NCBI RefSeq assembly: GCF_020037475.1
Contig: NZ_JAIQDB010000004.1
Coordinates: 1 to 64,000 of the forward strand
From: Sutcliffiella deserti
GTDB taxonomy: Bacteria > Bacillota > Bacilli > Bacillales > Bacillaceae_I
Direction: 5' to 3'
DNA length: 64,000 nucleotides
Positions 26,579-35,172 of the stretch are shown here, piece after piece. Both the position numbers and the translations under genes were made by a program. Under the pieces are notes generated by a model that was given only the letters and a program-made list of their open reading frames with translations, searched no databases and was not told the origin of the DNA. The first letter of the stretch is position 1; the number at the start of each line of letters is the position of its first letter.

Positions 26579-27697
26579 CTATAAATTCCCTCTTAATTCC
26601 TGTTCTCTTTCAATGGATTGGAACAATGCTTTGAAGTTTCCTTCTCCAAATCCTTTGGCGCCTTTACGTTGTATCACTTCAATGAATAGTGTCGGACGGT
26701 CTACAATAGGTTTAGTGAAGATTTGAAGTAAATATCCTTCATCATCTCGGTCTACAAGAATACTTAATTCTCGCAGCTTTGAAATTTCTTCATCAATTTC
26801 TCCTACTCTCTCTGACAGCATTTCATAATATGTGTCAGGAGTATTAAGGAATTCTACACCGTTTTCTTTCAGTTTACTTACCGTCTGGACAATATCTTCT
26901 GTCAGTATCGCGATATGCTGTACACCTGCTCCATTATAGAATTCAAGGTATTCTTCGATTTGAGACTTTCTTTTCCCTTCTGCTGGCTCATTGATTGGAA
27001 ACTTGATTCGTCCACCATTATGCATAACTTTGGACATTAAAGCGGAATATTCCGTGTTGATATCTTTATCTGTAAAATGAGTCATTTCTTTAAAGCCCAT
27101 TACTTTTTCATAATAAGCAACCCATTCTTCCATTTTTTCCACATTTCCTACAACATGGTCAATTCCGATAATTCCGGCATCCTTAACAAGTGTAGTAGTT
27201 TTATATGCCTTAAATCCAGGCATGAACACACCCTTATAATTTTTACGTTCTACTAGAGTATGTATGGTATCACCATAAGTACCTATTACTGCTTTTTTGA
27301 GTGTTCCTTGTTCATCAGTTAAATCCTGTGGAGGTTGTATAGCTATTGCTCCTCTTTCTACTGCAACATTGTAAGCCTTTTCAACATCATCCACTAAAAG
27401 AGCAATGTCTTTGACTCCGTCTCCGTGTTTTTTTACGAATTCGGATATTTTTGTATCTTGCTTTAAAGAGCCCGTAAGCACAAGACGGACATTTCGCTGC
27501 TTTAATACGTATGATACAGTTTCTCTATTACCTGTTTCCAAGCCAGAGTATGCAATTGGCTCAAAACCAAAAGTAGTAGTGAAAAAATGAGCTGCTTGCT
27601 TGGCGTTGCCCGTATAGATTTCTAGATAATCCACATCTCTGACAGGGAAGAAATCTTCAACCTGATTTTGATTTTGCATGGTCTTTTCAACGTTCAT
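26579..27697 (-). CDS. hppD: 4-hydroxyphenylpyruvate dioxygenase
   Basis: This 372-residue two-domain vicinal-oxygen-chelate enzyme converts 4-hydroxyphenylpyruvate to homogentisate. Iron ligands are seen as His in IIGIDHVVGNV, His in GAGVQHIAILTEDI and Glu in LFIEVIQRKGAKGFGEGNF. The C-terminal sequence GEGNFKALFQSIEREQ is typical. The ATG follows GGAGGG. A CTTTGA-CGCA-TCAAAG palindrome lies 94-110 bases upstream. It is the first step leading to HmgA, though a terminator sits between it and the rest of the route. Confidence 0.92.
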   Translation of the reverse strand: MNVEKTMQNQNQVEDFFPVRDVDYLEIYTGNAKQAAHFFTTTFGFEPIAYSGLETGNRETVSYVLKQRNVRLVLTGSLKQDTKISEFVKKHGDGVKDIALLVDDVEKAYNVAVERGAIAIQPPQDLTDEQGTLKKAVIGTYGDTIHTLVERKNYKGVFMPGFKAYKTTTLVKDAGIIGIDHVVGNVEKMEEWVAYYEKVMGFKEMTHFTDKDINTEYSALMSKVMHNGGRIKFPINEPAEGKRKSQIEEYLEFYNGAGVQHIAILTEDIVQTVSKLKENGVEFLNTPDTYYEMLSERVGEIDEEISKLRELSILVDRDDEGYLLQIFTKPIVDRPTLFIEVIQRKGAKGFGEGNFKALFQSIEREQELRGNL

Positions 27698-27790
27698 TTA
27701 GTTTCCCTCCAAATATACTGAAATATATTTCTATTCTGAATTCACTATAATCTATTCGTTCCATTATTAGCAAGAGTTCCATTTAAAGCT

Positions 27791-27806
27791 AGAATGCTTT
27801 GACGCA
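27791..27806. promoter_or_regulatory. CTTTGACGCATCAAAG palindrome upstream of hppD
   Basis: A 16-base inverted repeat with a 4-base centre sits in the 120-bp gap between the E3 stop and hppD. It could be an operator or a weak terminator. No T-run follows on the minus strand, which makes an operator the better guess. Confidence 0.4.
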
Positions 27807-27817
27807 TCAAAGGATAG

Positions 27818-29251
27818 TTATATAGATACTTTCTGTTTTTTGGTTACCGGTGCTTTGTGAATCGCTTGTGATGATAAATCCTCTACTGACTCTAAAAGAC
27901 TTTCATTTATGCTAGGATGCGGGTAAAGAGGAAATAATAAATCTTCTTCTCTTCCCACCATTTCAAGAGCCAAGCTTCCAGAAGAAATAAGCTCCATCGC
28001 ACCGGATCCCATTATATGAATGCCAAGAATGATACTTGAACCTTCTTCACTGATTGTTTTTACAAAGCCTTCTTTTTGTCCAAGTATCGAGGCATAGCCA
28101 CTTGTCTTTAACGTGGATTCTCCTACCTTTATTTCATATCCTGCTTCTTTAGCTTGTTCTTCCGTTAATCCGATGGAGGCAATAGGTGGGATGGTATGCA
28201 CCACTCTCGGGACAAAAGTATGATTATACTCTGATGAAATTCCTGCCAGGCTTTCCGCTGCAACTTTCCCCTGCTTTATCGCCTTCACTGCTAGAGTAGG
28301 ACCAGCAGTTGCATCACCAATAGCATATATATGGGCTTGATTAGTCTGACAAGCATTATTAATTTTAATCCATCCATTTTGATCAGTCTCAATTCCTGCC
28401 CTTGTCATGCCTAAGTCTTCAAAATTCATCTCATTTTCAGAAGCGATAAAAAAATGGGAAGCCTGCATAACGTTTGTTTCTTCATTAGCAATCTTTAACT
28501 CGATTTCCCAACTTGCTCCATTAAAAGATGCATTTTCAACTGTTGCTCCCTTAATCAACTTTATCTTTTGCTTCTTTAGTTGTCTTGTTAACTCTTTTGT
28601 GATGGAAGAATCAAATGTAAAAGATTCATGATTAAAAGGTAAAATAATCGTTACCTCGGAACCCAATTTACGAAAGCTCATTGCAGCTTCAAGTGTAATA
28701 TCATCTGATCCAAAAAGAACTAGATGAGATGGCATTTCTTCCAACTTCCATATCGATGTAACCGTTAAATGGTTATCTTTTATATCAAGCAAAGGCTTTT
28801 TCTGGCAGCCTGTGGCGATAATTGCATGCTTAAATCTATAGGTATCATACTGATGACCACTTTCTACCCCAAGCTTTTCAGAGGATATAAAAGTAGCGTT
28901 TCCTTTTACAACTTCGATTCTATTTGCTTTACAGAGGGCTTTTATTCCTTCCTTTAATTGACGAATCGTCGTTTCTTTGTACTCCTGGAGAGTAGCAAGA
29001 TTAAAGGTTGCTTGACTTGTATCTATTCCCATATTTTTCATTGGGGTTAGTTGGTGAAACTGTTGTGCAGCTGCGGTGTGGACTTTAGAGGGAATACAGC
29101 CCTCATTTAAACAGACTCCACCTAGTTCATCCTTTTCAATAAGGGTCACTTGTAGTCCCAATTGTGCTGCACGAATAGCTGCATGGTATCCACCAGGTCC
29201 GCCACCGATGATAATTAAATCTCTTTCTTGCGTTAATTCCCCTACTACCAT
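27818..29251 (-). CDS. dihydrolipoyl dehydrogenase (E3)
   Basis: This is a 477-residue FAD flavoprotein. The FAD site is DLIIIGGGPGGYHAAIRAAQ near residue 10, the redox disulfide is GGVCLNEGCIPSK, the NAD domain sits in the middle, and the C-terminal HPHPSINESL carries the conserved His-Glu pair. It reoxidises the lipoyl arm of the E2 encoded just upstream. Its ATG is immediately adjacent to the E2 stop. The protein is the last gene of the 2-oxoacid dehydrogenase operon. Presence of a dedicated E3 suggests a self-contained complex. Confidence 0.9.
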   Translation of the reverse strand: MVVGELTQERDLIIIGGGPGGYHAAIRAAQLGLQVTLIEKDELGGVCLNEGCIPSKVHTAAAQQFHQLTPMKNMGIDTSQATFNLATLQEYKETTIRQLKEGIKALCKANRIEVVKGNATFISSEKLGVESGHQYDTYRFKHAIIATGCQKKPLLDIKDNHLTVTSIWKLEEMPSHLVLFGSDDITLEAAMSFRKLGSEVTIILPFNHESFTFDSSITKELTRQLKKQKIKLIKGATVENASFNGASWEIELKIANEETNVMQASHFFIASENEMNFEDLGMTRAGIETDQNGWIKINNACQTNQAHIYAIGDATAGPTLAVKAIKQGKVAAESLAGISSEYNHTFVPRVVHTIPPIASIGLTEEQAKEAGYEIKVGESTLKTSGYASILGQKEGFVKTISEEGSSIILGIHIMGSGAMELISSGSLALEMVGREEDLLFPLYPHPSINESLLESVEDLSSQAIHKAPVTKKQKVSI

Positions 29252-30487
29252 TTACACCAGCTCCAACAAGATTAATTTAGGCTCTTCGAGTAACTCTGTT
29301 AGTCGGTTCGTAAAGGCAACAGCTGTTCCTCCATCCACTACCCGATGATCAAAGGACATGGAAATATTCATGATCGACCTGATTACAATCTCATCCTGAT
29401 CATTCACAACAGGACGCTTTTTCGTTTTATGGAAAGAGATTAATCCCACTTCCGGTTGATTTATAATGGGAGTCGCTCCGATACTGCCACCAAGCGGGCC
29501 TACATTGCTAATGGTAAAAGTTCCCCCAGAAATATCGGCTAACACAAGTTTGTTGTCCTGCGCCTTTTGAGTGAGCCGTTTTAGTTCACCATGTATCTCC
29601 TTTAATGATTTACGTTCAACATTTTTAACCACAGGAACAATCAGACCTTCACTTGTATCAATCGCGACTCCAATATGATGCTCATCAATAAGTTCAATCA
29701 ATGAATCCTTCTCATTCAAGCGAGAGTTAAAAATCGGAAACTCCTTTAAAGTAATGGAGATTGCTTTTACAAATAATGCAGTTGCAGAAACACTCTCCTC
29801 CTTCGCTTTCCATAGATTACGGATTTCAATTATGTTTGTAACATCAATTTCTTCAAAATGGGTGCAATGTGGAATCGTAACAAGGGATTGTGCCATTTTA
29901 TTAGCTATCTGTTTTCTTCGACCTTTAAAAGGGATAGTCGTGGTTTTAACATTTGGTTCGCCTGATTCCACCTCTTGCTTGTTGAAAGCTGGCTCTTGTG
30001 TTTGCGAATGACTATTTGTGGAAAAAGATAGAACATCTTCGTCTGTTATTCTCCCAGCTGGTCCTGTTCCTTGTACCTGCTCGATATTAACTCCATTTTC
30101 CCTTGCTAGCTTTCTAGTATATGGAGATGCCATAATTCTTTTTACTTGTTTCTCTTCTTGTGAGTGAAGGACTTTGCTCTGGGTGCTTTCTATTGTACTT
30201 ATTCCTGCTTGCTCTTTGGTGGCAGCCGCTTCCTGTGTTGCGCTGATAGAAGAGTCTGTTTCTAAGAGAAAGATAGTCGTACCTACACTTATCGTTTGAC
30301 CTTCAGCAACTTTAATTTCCTTAATGATACCTGAGTATGGTGCAGGAATTTCAGCAGTCATTTTATCTGTTTGAACCTCTACCAACGGTTCGTCTGAGTT
30401 AACATGGTCCCCAGGTTTGACGAAAAAAGATAAAATATCTGCTTGTGTCATCCCTTCCCCTATATCATGAAGTTTTACTTCTATCAT
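29252..30487 (-). CDS. 2-oxoacid dehydrogenase E2 (lipoamide acyltransferase)
   Basis: The protein has 411 residues. One lipoyl domain (about 1-76) carries the modified lysine in VEVQTDKMTAEIPAP. After a linker comes the peripheral-subunit-binding domain (MASPYTRKLARENGV to GPAGRITDEDV, about 113-147). The acyltransferase domain ends with the active-site motif MSFDHRVVDGGTA. It transfers the acyl group from E1 to CoA. Gene order E1 alpha, E1 beta, E2, E3 is complete. Given the phenylalanine dehydrogenase in the operon, phenylacetyl-CoA is the likely product (inference). A branched-chain complex is the alternative. Confidence 0.88.
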   Translation of the reverse strand: MIEVKLHDIGEGMTQADILSFFVKPGDHVNSDEPLVEVQTDKMTAEIPAPYSGIIKEIKVAEGQTISVGTTIFLLETDSSISATQEAAATKEQAGISTIESTQSKVLHSQEEKQVKRIMASPYTRKLARENGVNIEQVQGTGPAGRITDEDVLSFSTNSHSQTQEPAFNKQEVESGEPNVKTTTIPFKGRRKQIANKMAQSLVTIPHCTHFEEIDVTNIIEIRNLWKAKEESVSATALFVKAISITLKEFPIFNSRLNEKDSLIELIDEHHIGVAIDTSEGLIVPVVKNVERKSLKEIHGELKRLTQKAQDNKLVLADISGGTFTISNVGPLGGSIGATPIINQPEVGLISFHKTKKRPVVNDQDEIVIRSIMNISMSFDHRVVDGGTAVAFTNRLTELLEEPKLILLELV

Positions 30488-30498
30488 TTTTATTCCTC

Positions 30499-31494
30499 CT
30501 AAAACTTCATTACTCTTTCAATTGCAGCAATTATTCTTTTGCTTGTTGGCAGGTAATAGTCTTCAAACCCGAAATATGGAACAGGAACATCAAATCCTGT
30601 AACACGTTCTACAGGAGCTTTTTGAAATAAAAAGGATGTATCATTGATAATAGCCATAACATCACCACTTACACTTGTTGCAGCATGAGCTTCATGGACG
30701 ACAATGGTTCTTCCAGTTTTTTGAACAGATTCTGAAATAATGTCTTTATCGATTGGATATAAGCTGCGCAGGTCTATGACTTCACAGCTTATTCCCTTCG
30801 TTTCCATTTGCTTTGCTGCCTCTAAAGCAACCGGAATCATGGCACCCCAGGCGATAATTGACACATCGTCACCTTCTTTACAGCGTTTACCTTTGCCTAT
30901 TTCCACTGTATATTTTCCTTCGGGAACTTCCTCTCTTACAGATCGGTAGCAGCGCATCGGCTCAAGAAACAACACAGGATCTGGATCTTCTATTGCTGCT
31001 ATCATAAGTCCTTTAGCATCATAAGGGTTTGAAGGGCAAACTACTTTAATTCCAGGCATATGTGTAAAAATGGCTTCGGTGCTATCAGAATGAATTTCCG
31101 GAGCTCTAACCCCCGCCCCATAAGGTGCACGGATGACCATCGGAGCTGTGAAATGCCCCATTGTTCTGGCTCTTAAACGGGAGGCATGTGTCATAATCTG
31201 TTCGTATGCCGGATAAATAAATCCCAAAAATTGAATTTCCACAACCGGCCGAAAACCATTGATTGCCATACCGATTGCTGCTCCTACAAAGCCGGCTTCG
31301 CTTAAAGGTGTATCGATTACTCGGTCTTCCCCAAACTTTTCTTGTAGTCCCTCTGTTGCCCGGAACACTCCGCCGTTTAGGCCAATGTCTTCCCCCATCA
31401 GCAGAACATTTTCATCTGCCGCTAACATTGTATCAAGACCGTCTGTAATGGCCTGTACCATCGTTAATGTGTTTGTCTTTACTGCCGTCTGCAT
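30499..31494 (-). CDS. 2-oxoacid dehydrogenase E1 beta subunit
   Basis: This 331-residue transketolase-like protein has GEDIGLNGGVFRATEGL, DTPLSEAGFVGAAIG and LRARTMGHFTAPMVIRAPYG, standard for E1 beta of the pyruvate/branched-chain group. It makes half of the thiamine diphosphate site together with E1 alpha. Its ATG overlaps the E1 alpha stop by one base (TAATG), so translation is coupled. Substrate specificity cannot be read off directly. Confidence 0.88.
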   Translation of the reverse strand: MQTAVKTNTLTMVQAITDGLDTMLAADENVLLMGEDIGLNGGVFRATEGLQEKFGEDRVIDTPLSEAGFVGAAIGMAINGFRPVVEIQFLGFIYPAYEQIMTHASRLRARTMGHFTAPMVIRAPYGAGVRAPEIHSDSTEAIFTHMPGIKVVCPSNPYDAKGLMIAAIEDPDPVLFLEPMRCYRSVREEVPEGKYTVEIGKGKRCKEGDDVSIIAWGAMIPVALEAAKQMETKGISCEVIDLRSLYPIDKDIISESVQKTGRTIVVHEAHAATSVSGDVMAIINDTSFLFQKAPVERVTGFDVPVPYFGFEDYYLPTSKRIIAAIERVMKF

Positions 31495-32561
31495 TAGTTT
31501 TCACCTCTTAACACATGAAGAAGATCCTGCTTTTGCTGTTCTATTCCCCATGTTGGTTTTTCAAAGACATAATCGAACATATCAGCTGGATTTGCTTTCG
31601 GAAACTTCTCCATTTCCGCAATTGCCGCATCTATCTCTTCTGAAGCCTCTAGCAGCCACGCTTCTTTTTTTGTTTCGTCATACCAGCCATTGTTCTTCAT
31701 TAATCTTTCTAGCCGAAGTATAGGATCGGTTTCTTTTTTCCTTGCTTCACTTTCAGATTGATTACGATATTTAGTTGGATCATCCGCTGTTGTGTGTGCT
31801 CCATATCTCCATGTAACTGCCTCGATAAGTGTAGGACCTTCCCCATTTCTTGCACGTTCTAAAGCTTGCATAGTATAAAAATACACTGCGAATATATCAT
31901 TCCCATCAATTCGATATCCTGGAATATCATAGGCTAGTGATTTTTGTGCGATAGTAGAAGTTTTCATCTGTTTTGACATTGGGACAGAAATCGCAAAAAA
32001 ATTATTTTGATTAAAAAAGACGACAGGGGCATTTAACACGCTCGCAAAATTCAGCCCTTCATGAAAGTCACCTTCTGAAGTTGCTCCATCTCCGAAGTAA
32101 ACAATACTCGCATTTTTCGTGCCTTTTCTCTTCTCGGCGTAAGCTGCTCCTACTGCATGCGGAAGCTGTGTTGCAATCGGGATTCCAGGAGGAAATACTT
32201 TTTTCCCTTTTTCCGGAATGCATCCTTCGTTTCTGCCATTCCAAAACAAAAGTATATTACGAATGGAATGACCAAAAGTCATCGTTGCACCATGGTCACG
32301 GTAGGATGGGAACAACCAATCATCCTGTTCTAATGCAAGAGCTGAGCCAACCTGTGCAGCCTCTTGCCCTTCGTATGGAGCATAAGTTCCAATACGACCT
32401 TGCCGCTGTAAACTTATCGCCTTTTTATCAAAAGTACGAATCCGTAACATATTTTTATAAAAAGCATCTGCTAGTTCTTTTGTAATTTGGGATTGGTATT
32501 CCTCCATTACAAGATTTCCGTTCACATCCACCATTTGTTTGATTGGAAAATCATTTTCCAT
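31494..32561 (-). CDS. 2-oxoacid dehydrogenase E1 alpha subunit
   Basis: The protein has about 355 residues. It binds thiamine diphosphate through the GDG...N motif, seen as YFGDGATSEGDFHEGLNFA followed by FFNQNNFFAIS. The phosphorylation-loop-like RYGAHTTADDPTKYR is also present. It decarboxylates the 2-oxoacid and passes the acyl group to E2. The second ATG is used, 6 bases after GGAGGGG; the upstream ATG is part of that ribosome site. The N-terminus resembles the PdhA/AcoA-like type more than BkdA1. It lies 18 bases after the phenylalanine dehydrogenase gene. Confidence 0.87.
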   Translation of the reverse strand: MENDFPIKQMVDVNGNLVMEEYQSQITKELADAFYKNMLRIRTFDKKAISLQRQGRIGTYAPYEGQEAAQVGSALALEQDDWLFPSYRDHGATMTFGHSIRNILLFWNGRNEGCIPEKGKKVFPPGIPIATQLPHAVGAAYAEKRKGTKNASIVYFGDGATSEGDFHEGLNFASVLNAPVVFFNQNNFFAISVPMSKQMKTSTIAQKSLAYDIPGYRIDGNDIFAVYFYTMQALERARNGEGPTLIEAVTWRYGAHTTADDPTKYRNQSESEARKKETDPILRLERLMKNNGWYDETKKEAWLLEASEEIDAAIAEMEKFPKANPADMFDYVFEKPTWGIEQQKQDLLHVLRGEN

Positions 32562-32579
32562 CCTATTCCCCTCCATCTG

Positions 32580-33725
32580 TTAAACTCGGACAGACCATTT
32601 TGGACGTTTCGAGTGGGTAAAGAAGCTATTGCGTCTAGTTCGGTTTGCGAGACGTTGTTCACAAAAATTATCCGCCGCTTCGACTGTAGTAATATTCAAT
32701 TTCTCCGCTTCCCTATATACATCCATTAGAGAGTTATATATCGCTTTCGTTTTTCTTAGAACTCTTTCTTTGTTAGGTTCATAGAGTTCATCGGCCACCT
32801 GAATCAATCCGCCCGCATTCACGATATAATCTGGTGCATAGAGGATTCCTTTTTTCTGAAGCATTGCACCGTGGTGAGTTTCAATTAACTGATTATTCGC
32901 AGAACCTACAACTGCTTTTACCTTCAACTGTTCAATCGTATTATCATTAATGATCCCGCCCAGAGCACATGGTACAAATACATCCGCTTCTACTGAATAT
33001 ATTTCATCTCCACTTACTACTTTAATGCCAGCACCCAATTCTTTTGCTTTAAGGACAAGTTCATTTATTGCTGTTTCATTTATATCAGATACAACTAGAT
33101 CTGCTCCGGCGTGAAGAAGCTGCTCAGCAACTTTTGATCCTACTTTTCCTAATCCTTGAATGGCATAAGTTTTACCGTAAAGGTTTTTTGAACCCCATAT
33201 TGTAAGATTGGTAGCTTCTATACCGTAAATGACACCTTGAGCTGTTGGTACAGAAGAGTCTCCGCTACCACCATATACTTCGTCCACTCCAACAATACAA
33301 TTGGTTTCCTTTAATGAATGAACAAAATCCTCTGGTACAGTTCCCATATCAGTGCCTGTATAAAAGCGTCCATTTAAAGATTCTACAAATTGTCCAAACG
33401 CACGGAATAATTCAGGAGATTTGTCTTTCGTGGGATCACCAATTATAACTGCCTTGCCTCCACCAAAATCTACGTCGGCTGCCGCACATTTATATGTCAT
33501 TCCTTTTGAAAGACGTAAAACATCGAACAGAGCTGCATCTACAGATTCGTAAGGTTGCATCCGGCATCCGCCTAATGCAGGACCGAGTGTAGTATTATGT
33601 ATAGCAATAATGGCTTTTAAACCTGTGTCAGGATCGTTACAAAAAACTACCTGCTGATGATTTTGAATTTTATCAAACATTTCCATTCCCTCCACCCCAG
33701 AAGTAAGCGTTTTCAATTCTGTCAT
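32580..33725 (-). CDS. pdh: phenylalanine dehydrogenase
   Basis: About 381 residues of the Glu/Leu/Phe/Val dehydrogenase family. It oxidatively deaminates an amino acid with NAD. Motifs are LGGCRMQPY, the catalytic-lysine region [20 protein letters not shown] and the NAD site [11 protein letters not shown]. Two pocket positions decide the substrate: TGTDMGT has Gly where leucine dehydrogenases have Ala (TAEDVGT), and [10 protein letters not shown] has Leu where they have Val. Both point to phenylalanine. The C-terminal [14 protein letters not shown] also resembles known phenylalanine dehydrogenases. Start is an ATG 5 bases after GGGTGA; a later ATG (33686) also has a ribosome site. The product phenylpyruvate would feed the E1-E2-E3 complex that follows. 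Confidence 0.85.
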   Translation of the reverse strand: MTELKTLTSGVEGMEMFDKIQNHQQVVFCNDPDTGLKAIIAIHNTTLGPALGGCRMQPYESVDAALFDVLRLSKGMTYKCAAADVDFGGGKAVIIGDPTKDKSPELFRAFGQFVESLNGRFYTGTDMGTVPEDFVHSLKETNCIVGVDEVYGGSGDSSVPTAQGVIYGIEATNLTIWGSKNLYGKTYAIQGLGKVGSKVAEQLLHAGADLVVSDINETAINELVLKAKELGAGIKVVSGDEIYSVEADVFVPCALGGIINDNTIEQLKVKAVVGSANNQLIETHHGAMLQKKGILYAPDYIVNAGGLIQVADELYEPNKERVLRKTKAIYNSLMDVYREAEKLNITTVEAADNFCEQRLANRTRRNSFFTHSKRPKWSVRV

Positions 33726-33735
33726 CTTTATCACC

Positions 33736-34146
33736 CTAGTTCTCTCGTATTTGTGAACTATTACTTATTAATCTGCTTATTTTACTTTTTGTAAGTACTA
33801 TTTGTGTAACTTCACCAGTACCGACTGTCTTTTCAGAATCATTCACATGAACCTCAGTTTTTAACACATTTTGATTACATGATATTACTTTCGCTTGAAT
33901 TTCTAACATGCTGCCTTCTGGTGCAGGAGATACATGATTTACAGTAACTTTCGCTCCCATTCCTTCTTCCTCTTCCTTTAAATAGGGAAGAAGAAGCTGC
34001 CTGGAAACCCATTCCATATGATAAACCATCATAGCAGTAGAATAGACGGGGTGTACCACTTCACCTTCAAATTGGGCAAACATTTCCTTTGTTACTTTTA
34101 CATTCATACTAAATTTCATTCCTACTGTTAGACCAGGCTTCATCAT
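33736..34146 (-). CDS. FlK-like hotdog thioesterase
   Basis: This 136-residue hotdog-fold protein is like fluoroacetyl-CoA thioesterase FlK. The family's Thr and Glu positions appear in [13 protein letters not shown] and the catalytic His in [13 protein letters not shown]. It is the first gene of the phenylalanine dehydrogenase operon, 10 bases upstream of it. A plausible role is to release phenylacetate or another acyl from CoA and so recycle CoA, as PaaI does in other bacteria (inference). It carries the promoter with the shared 18-bp operator. Confidence 0.75.
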   Translation of the reverse strand: MMKPGLTVGMKFSMNVKVTKEMFAQFEGEVVHPVYSTAMMVYHMEWVSRQLLLPYLKEEEEGMGAKVTVNHVSPAPEGSMLEIQAKVISCNQNVLKTEVHVNDSEKTVGTGEVTQIVLTKSKISRLISNSSQIREN

Positions 34147-34162
34147 ATTTCACCCCAAAACG

Positions 34163-34212
34163 TATAACGTTTATTTAACGCTATAATAACATTACGTTAA
34201 ATGAACAGTCAA
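34163..34212 (-). promoter_or_regulatory. promoter and operator of the thioesterase-pdh-E1E2E3 operon
   Basis: Minus-strand TTGACT (34207-34212) and TATTAT (34183-34188) are 18 bases apart. Two bases after the -10 lies CGTTAAATAAACGTTATA (34163-34180), identical to the sequence in the same place before paaA. A second half-site, CGTTAAATGAAC, lies within the spacer on the plus strand (34195-34206). Confidence 0.8.
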
Positions 34213-34329
34213 TGAATTGTAACAATTTTTTAAATAATCATTTCATTCGGTTAATTGAATATTAAAGAGACGGTCCGCTACCGTGTAAATCACTGATACC
34301 TTGTTTTTAACACATGATATTTTGAGCCC

Positions 34330-34372
34330 AAAAAAAGGAACAGGACGGATGAATATCCGCTCTCTATTCCTG
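34330..34372 (-). terminator. intrinsic terminator of ABC importer operon
   Basis: The GGAA-CGGAT/ATCCG-TTCC stem is followed by eight Ts on the minus strand. Confidence 0.8.
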
Positions 34373-34377
34373 TAAGA

Positions 34378-35172
34378 TTACGATAATAACGCGCGATCGT
34401 TAGCCATTTGTTGACCTCTAATACGCTGAAATTCCTTTAGCAGCGTTTCGATTGTTAAAGATTTCTTGTCTTCTTCTTCTACTTCTAAAATAATTTGCCC
34501 TTTATCCATCATAATTAATCGATTACCGAGGTCCAAAGCCTGTTGCATATTATGGGTAACCATCAGTGTCGTTAATCCTGTATCCGCAACTATTTGCTTT
34601 GTGATGTTAGTTATTAACTCTGCACGCGAGGGATCTAAAGCTGCAGTATGTTCATCTAATAAAAGAATCGATGGCTCTGTGAAGGTTGCCATCAAAAGGG
34701 AGAGCGCCTGTCTTTCTCCCCCGGATAATAAGCCAACTTTTGCCGTTAACCTGCTTTCTAAACCAAGATGCAAAGAGGATAATACTTCTTTAAAATACTC
34801 TCTTCTTTGCTTCGTAACTCCTCTTCTTAATGAACGGGTTTTGTTCCTAGAATAGGCCATTGCAAGATTTTCTTCAATGGTCATAGAAGGTGCTGTTCCT
34901 GCCATCGGATCCTGAAAAACTCTTCCTATAAATCTTGCTCGTTTATGCTCTGACATGTAAGTCACATTTTTTCCATCTATCTCAACATTTCCAGTATCAG
35001 GTGTAATCACTCCTGATATCATGTTCATTAATGTTGATTTTCCCGCACCATTACTGCCAATAATTGTAACAAAATCCCCTTTTTTCAAGGTAAGGTTTAC
35101 GTTGTCCAATGCATTCTTCTCATCTAAAGTACCTTCATTGAAAACTTTATTAATCTGAGTTAAGTGAAGCAC
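34378..35172 (-). CDS. ABC transporter ATP-binding protein (TrpZ-like)
   Basis: The protein has about 264 residues. Walker A is IGSNGAGKSTL, signature LLSGGERQAL and Walker B SILLLDEHTAALDP, followed by the H-loop MVTHNMQ. It pairs with the TrpY-like permease, whose 3' end it overlaps. The family comparison suggests the protein begins VLHLTQINK, so a GTG start after AAGGATG is used. An ATG three codons earlier is possible. Likely to energise uptake of an aromatic amino acid or related nitrogen compound, judged from the binding protein family and the catabolic genes on both sides. Confidence 0.82.
   Translation of the reverse strand: MLHLTQINKVFNEGTLDEKNALDNVNLTLKKGDFVTIIGSNGAGKSTLMNMISGVITPDTGNVEIDGKNVTYMSEHKRARFIGRVFQDPMAGTAPSMTIEENLAMAYSRNKTRSLRRGVTKQRREYFKEVLSSLHLGLESRLTAKVGLLSGGERQALSLLMATFTEPSILLLDEHTAALDPSRAELITNITKQIVADTGLTTLMVTHNMQQALDLGNRLIMMDKGQIILEVEEEDKKSLTIETLLKEFQRIRGQQMANDRALLS

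Noticed and set aside
29252-32561. Housekeeping pyruvate dehydrogenase operon
   Set aside because: The presence of phenylalanine dehydrogenase and a thioesterase in the same operon, and its shared operator with paa genes, argue for a catabolic complex.
32580-33725. Leucine dehydrogenase
   Set aside because: Pocket residues ([17 protein letters not shown]) and operon context fit phenylalanine dehydrogenase better.
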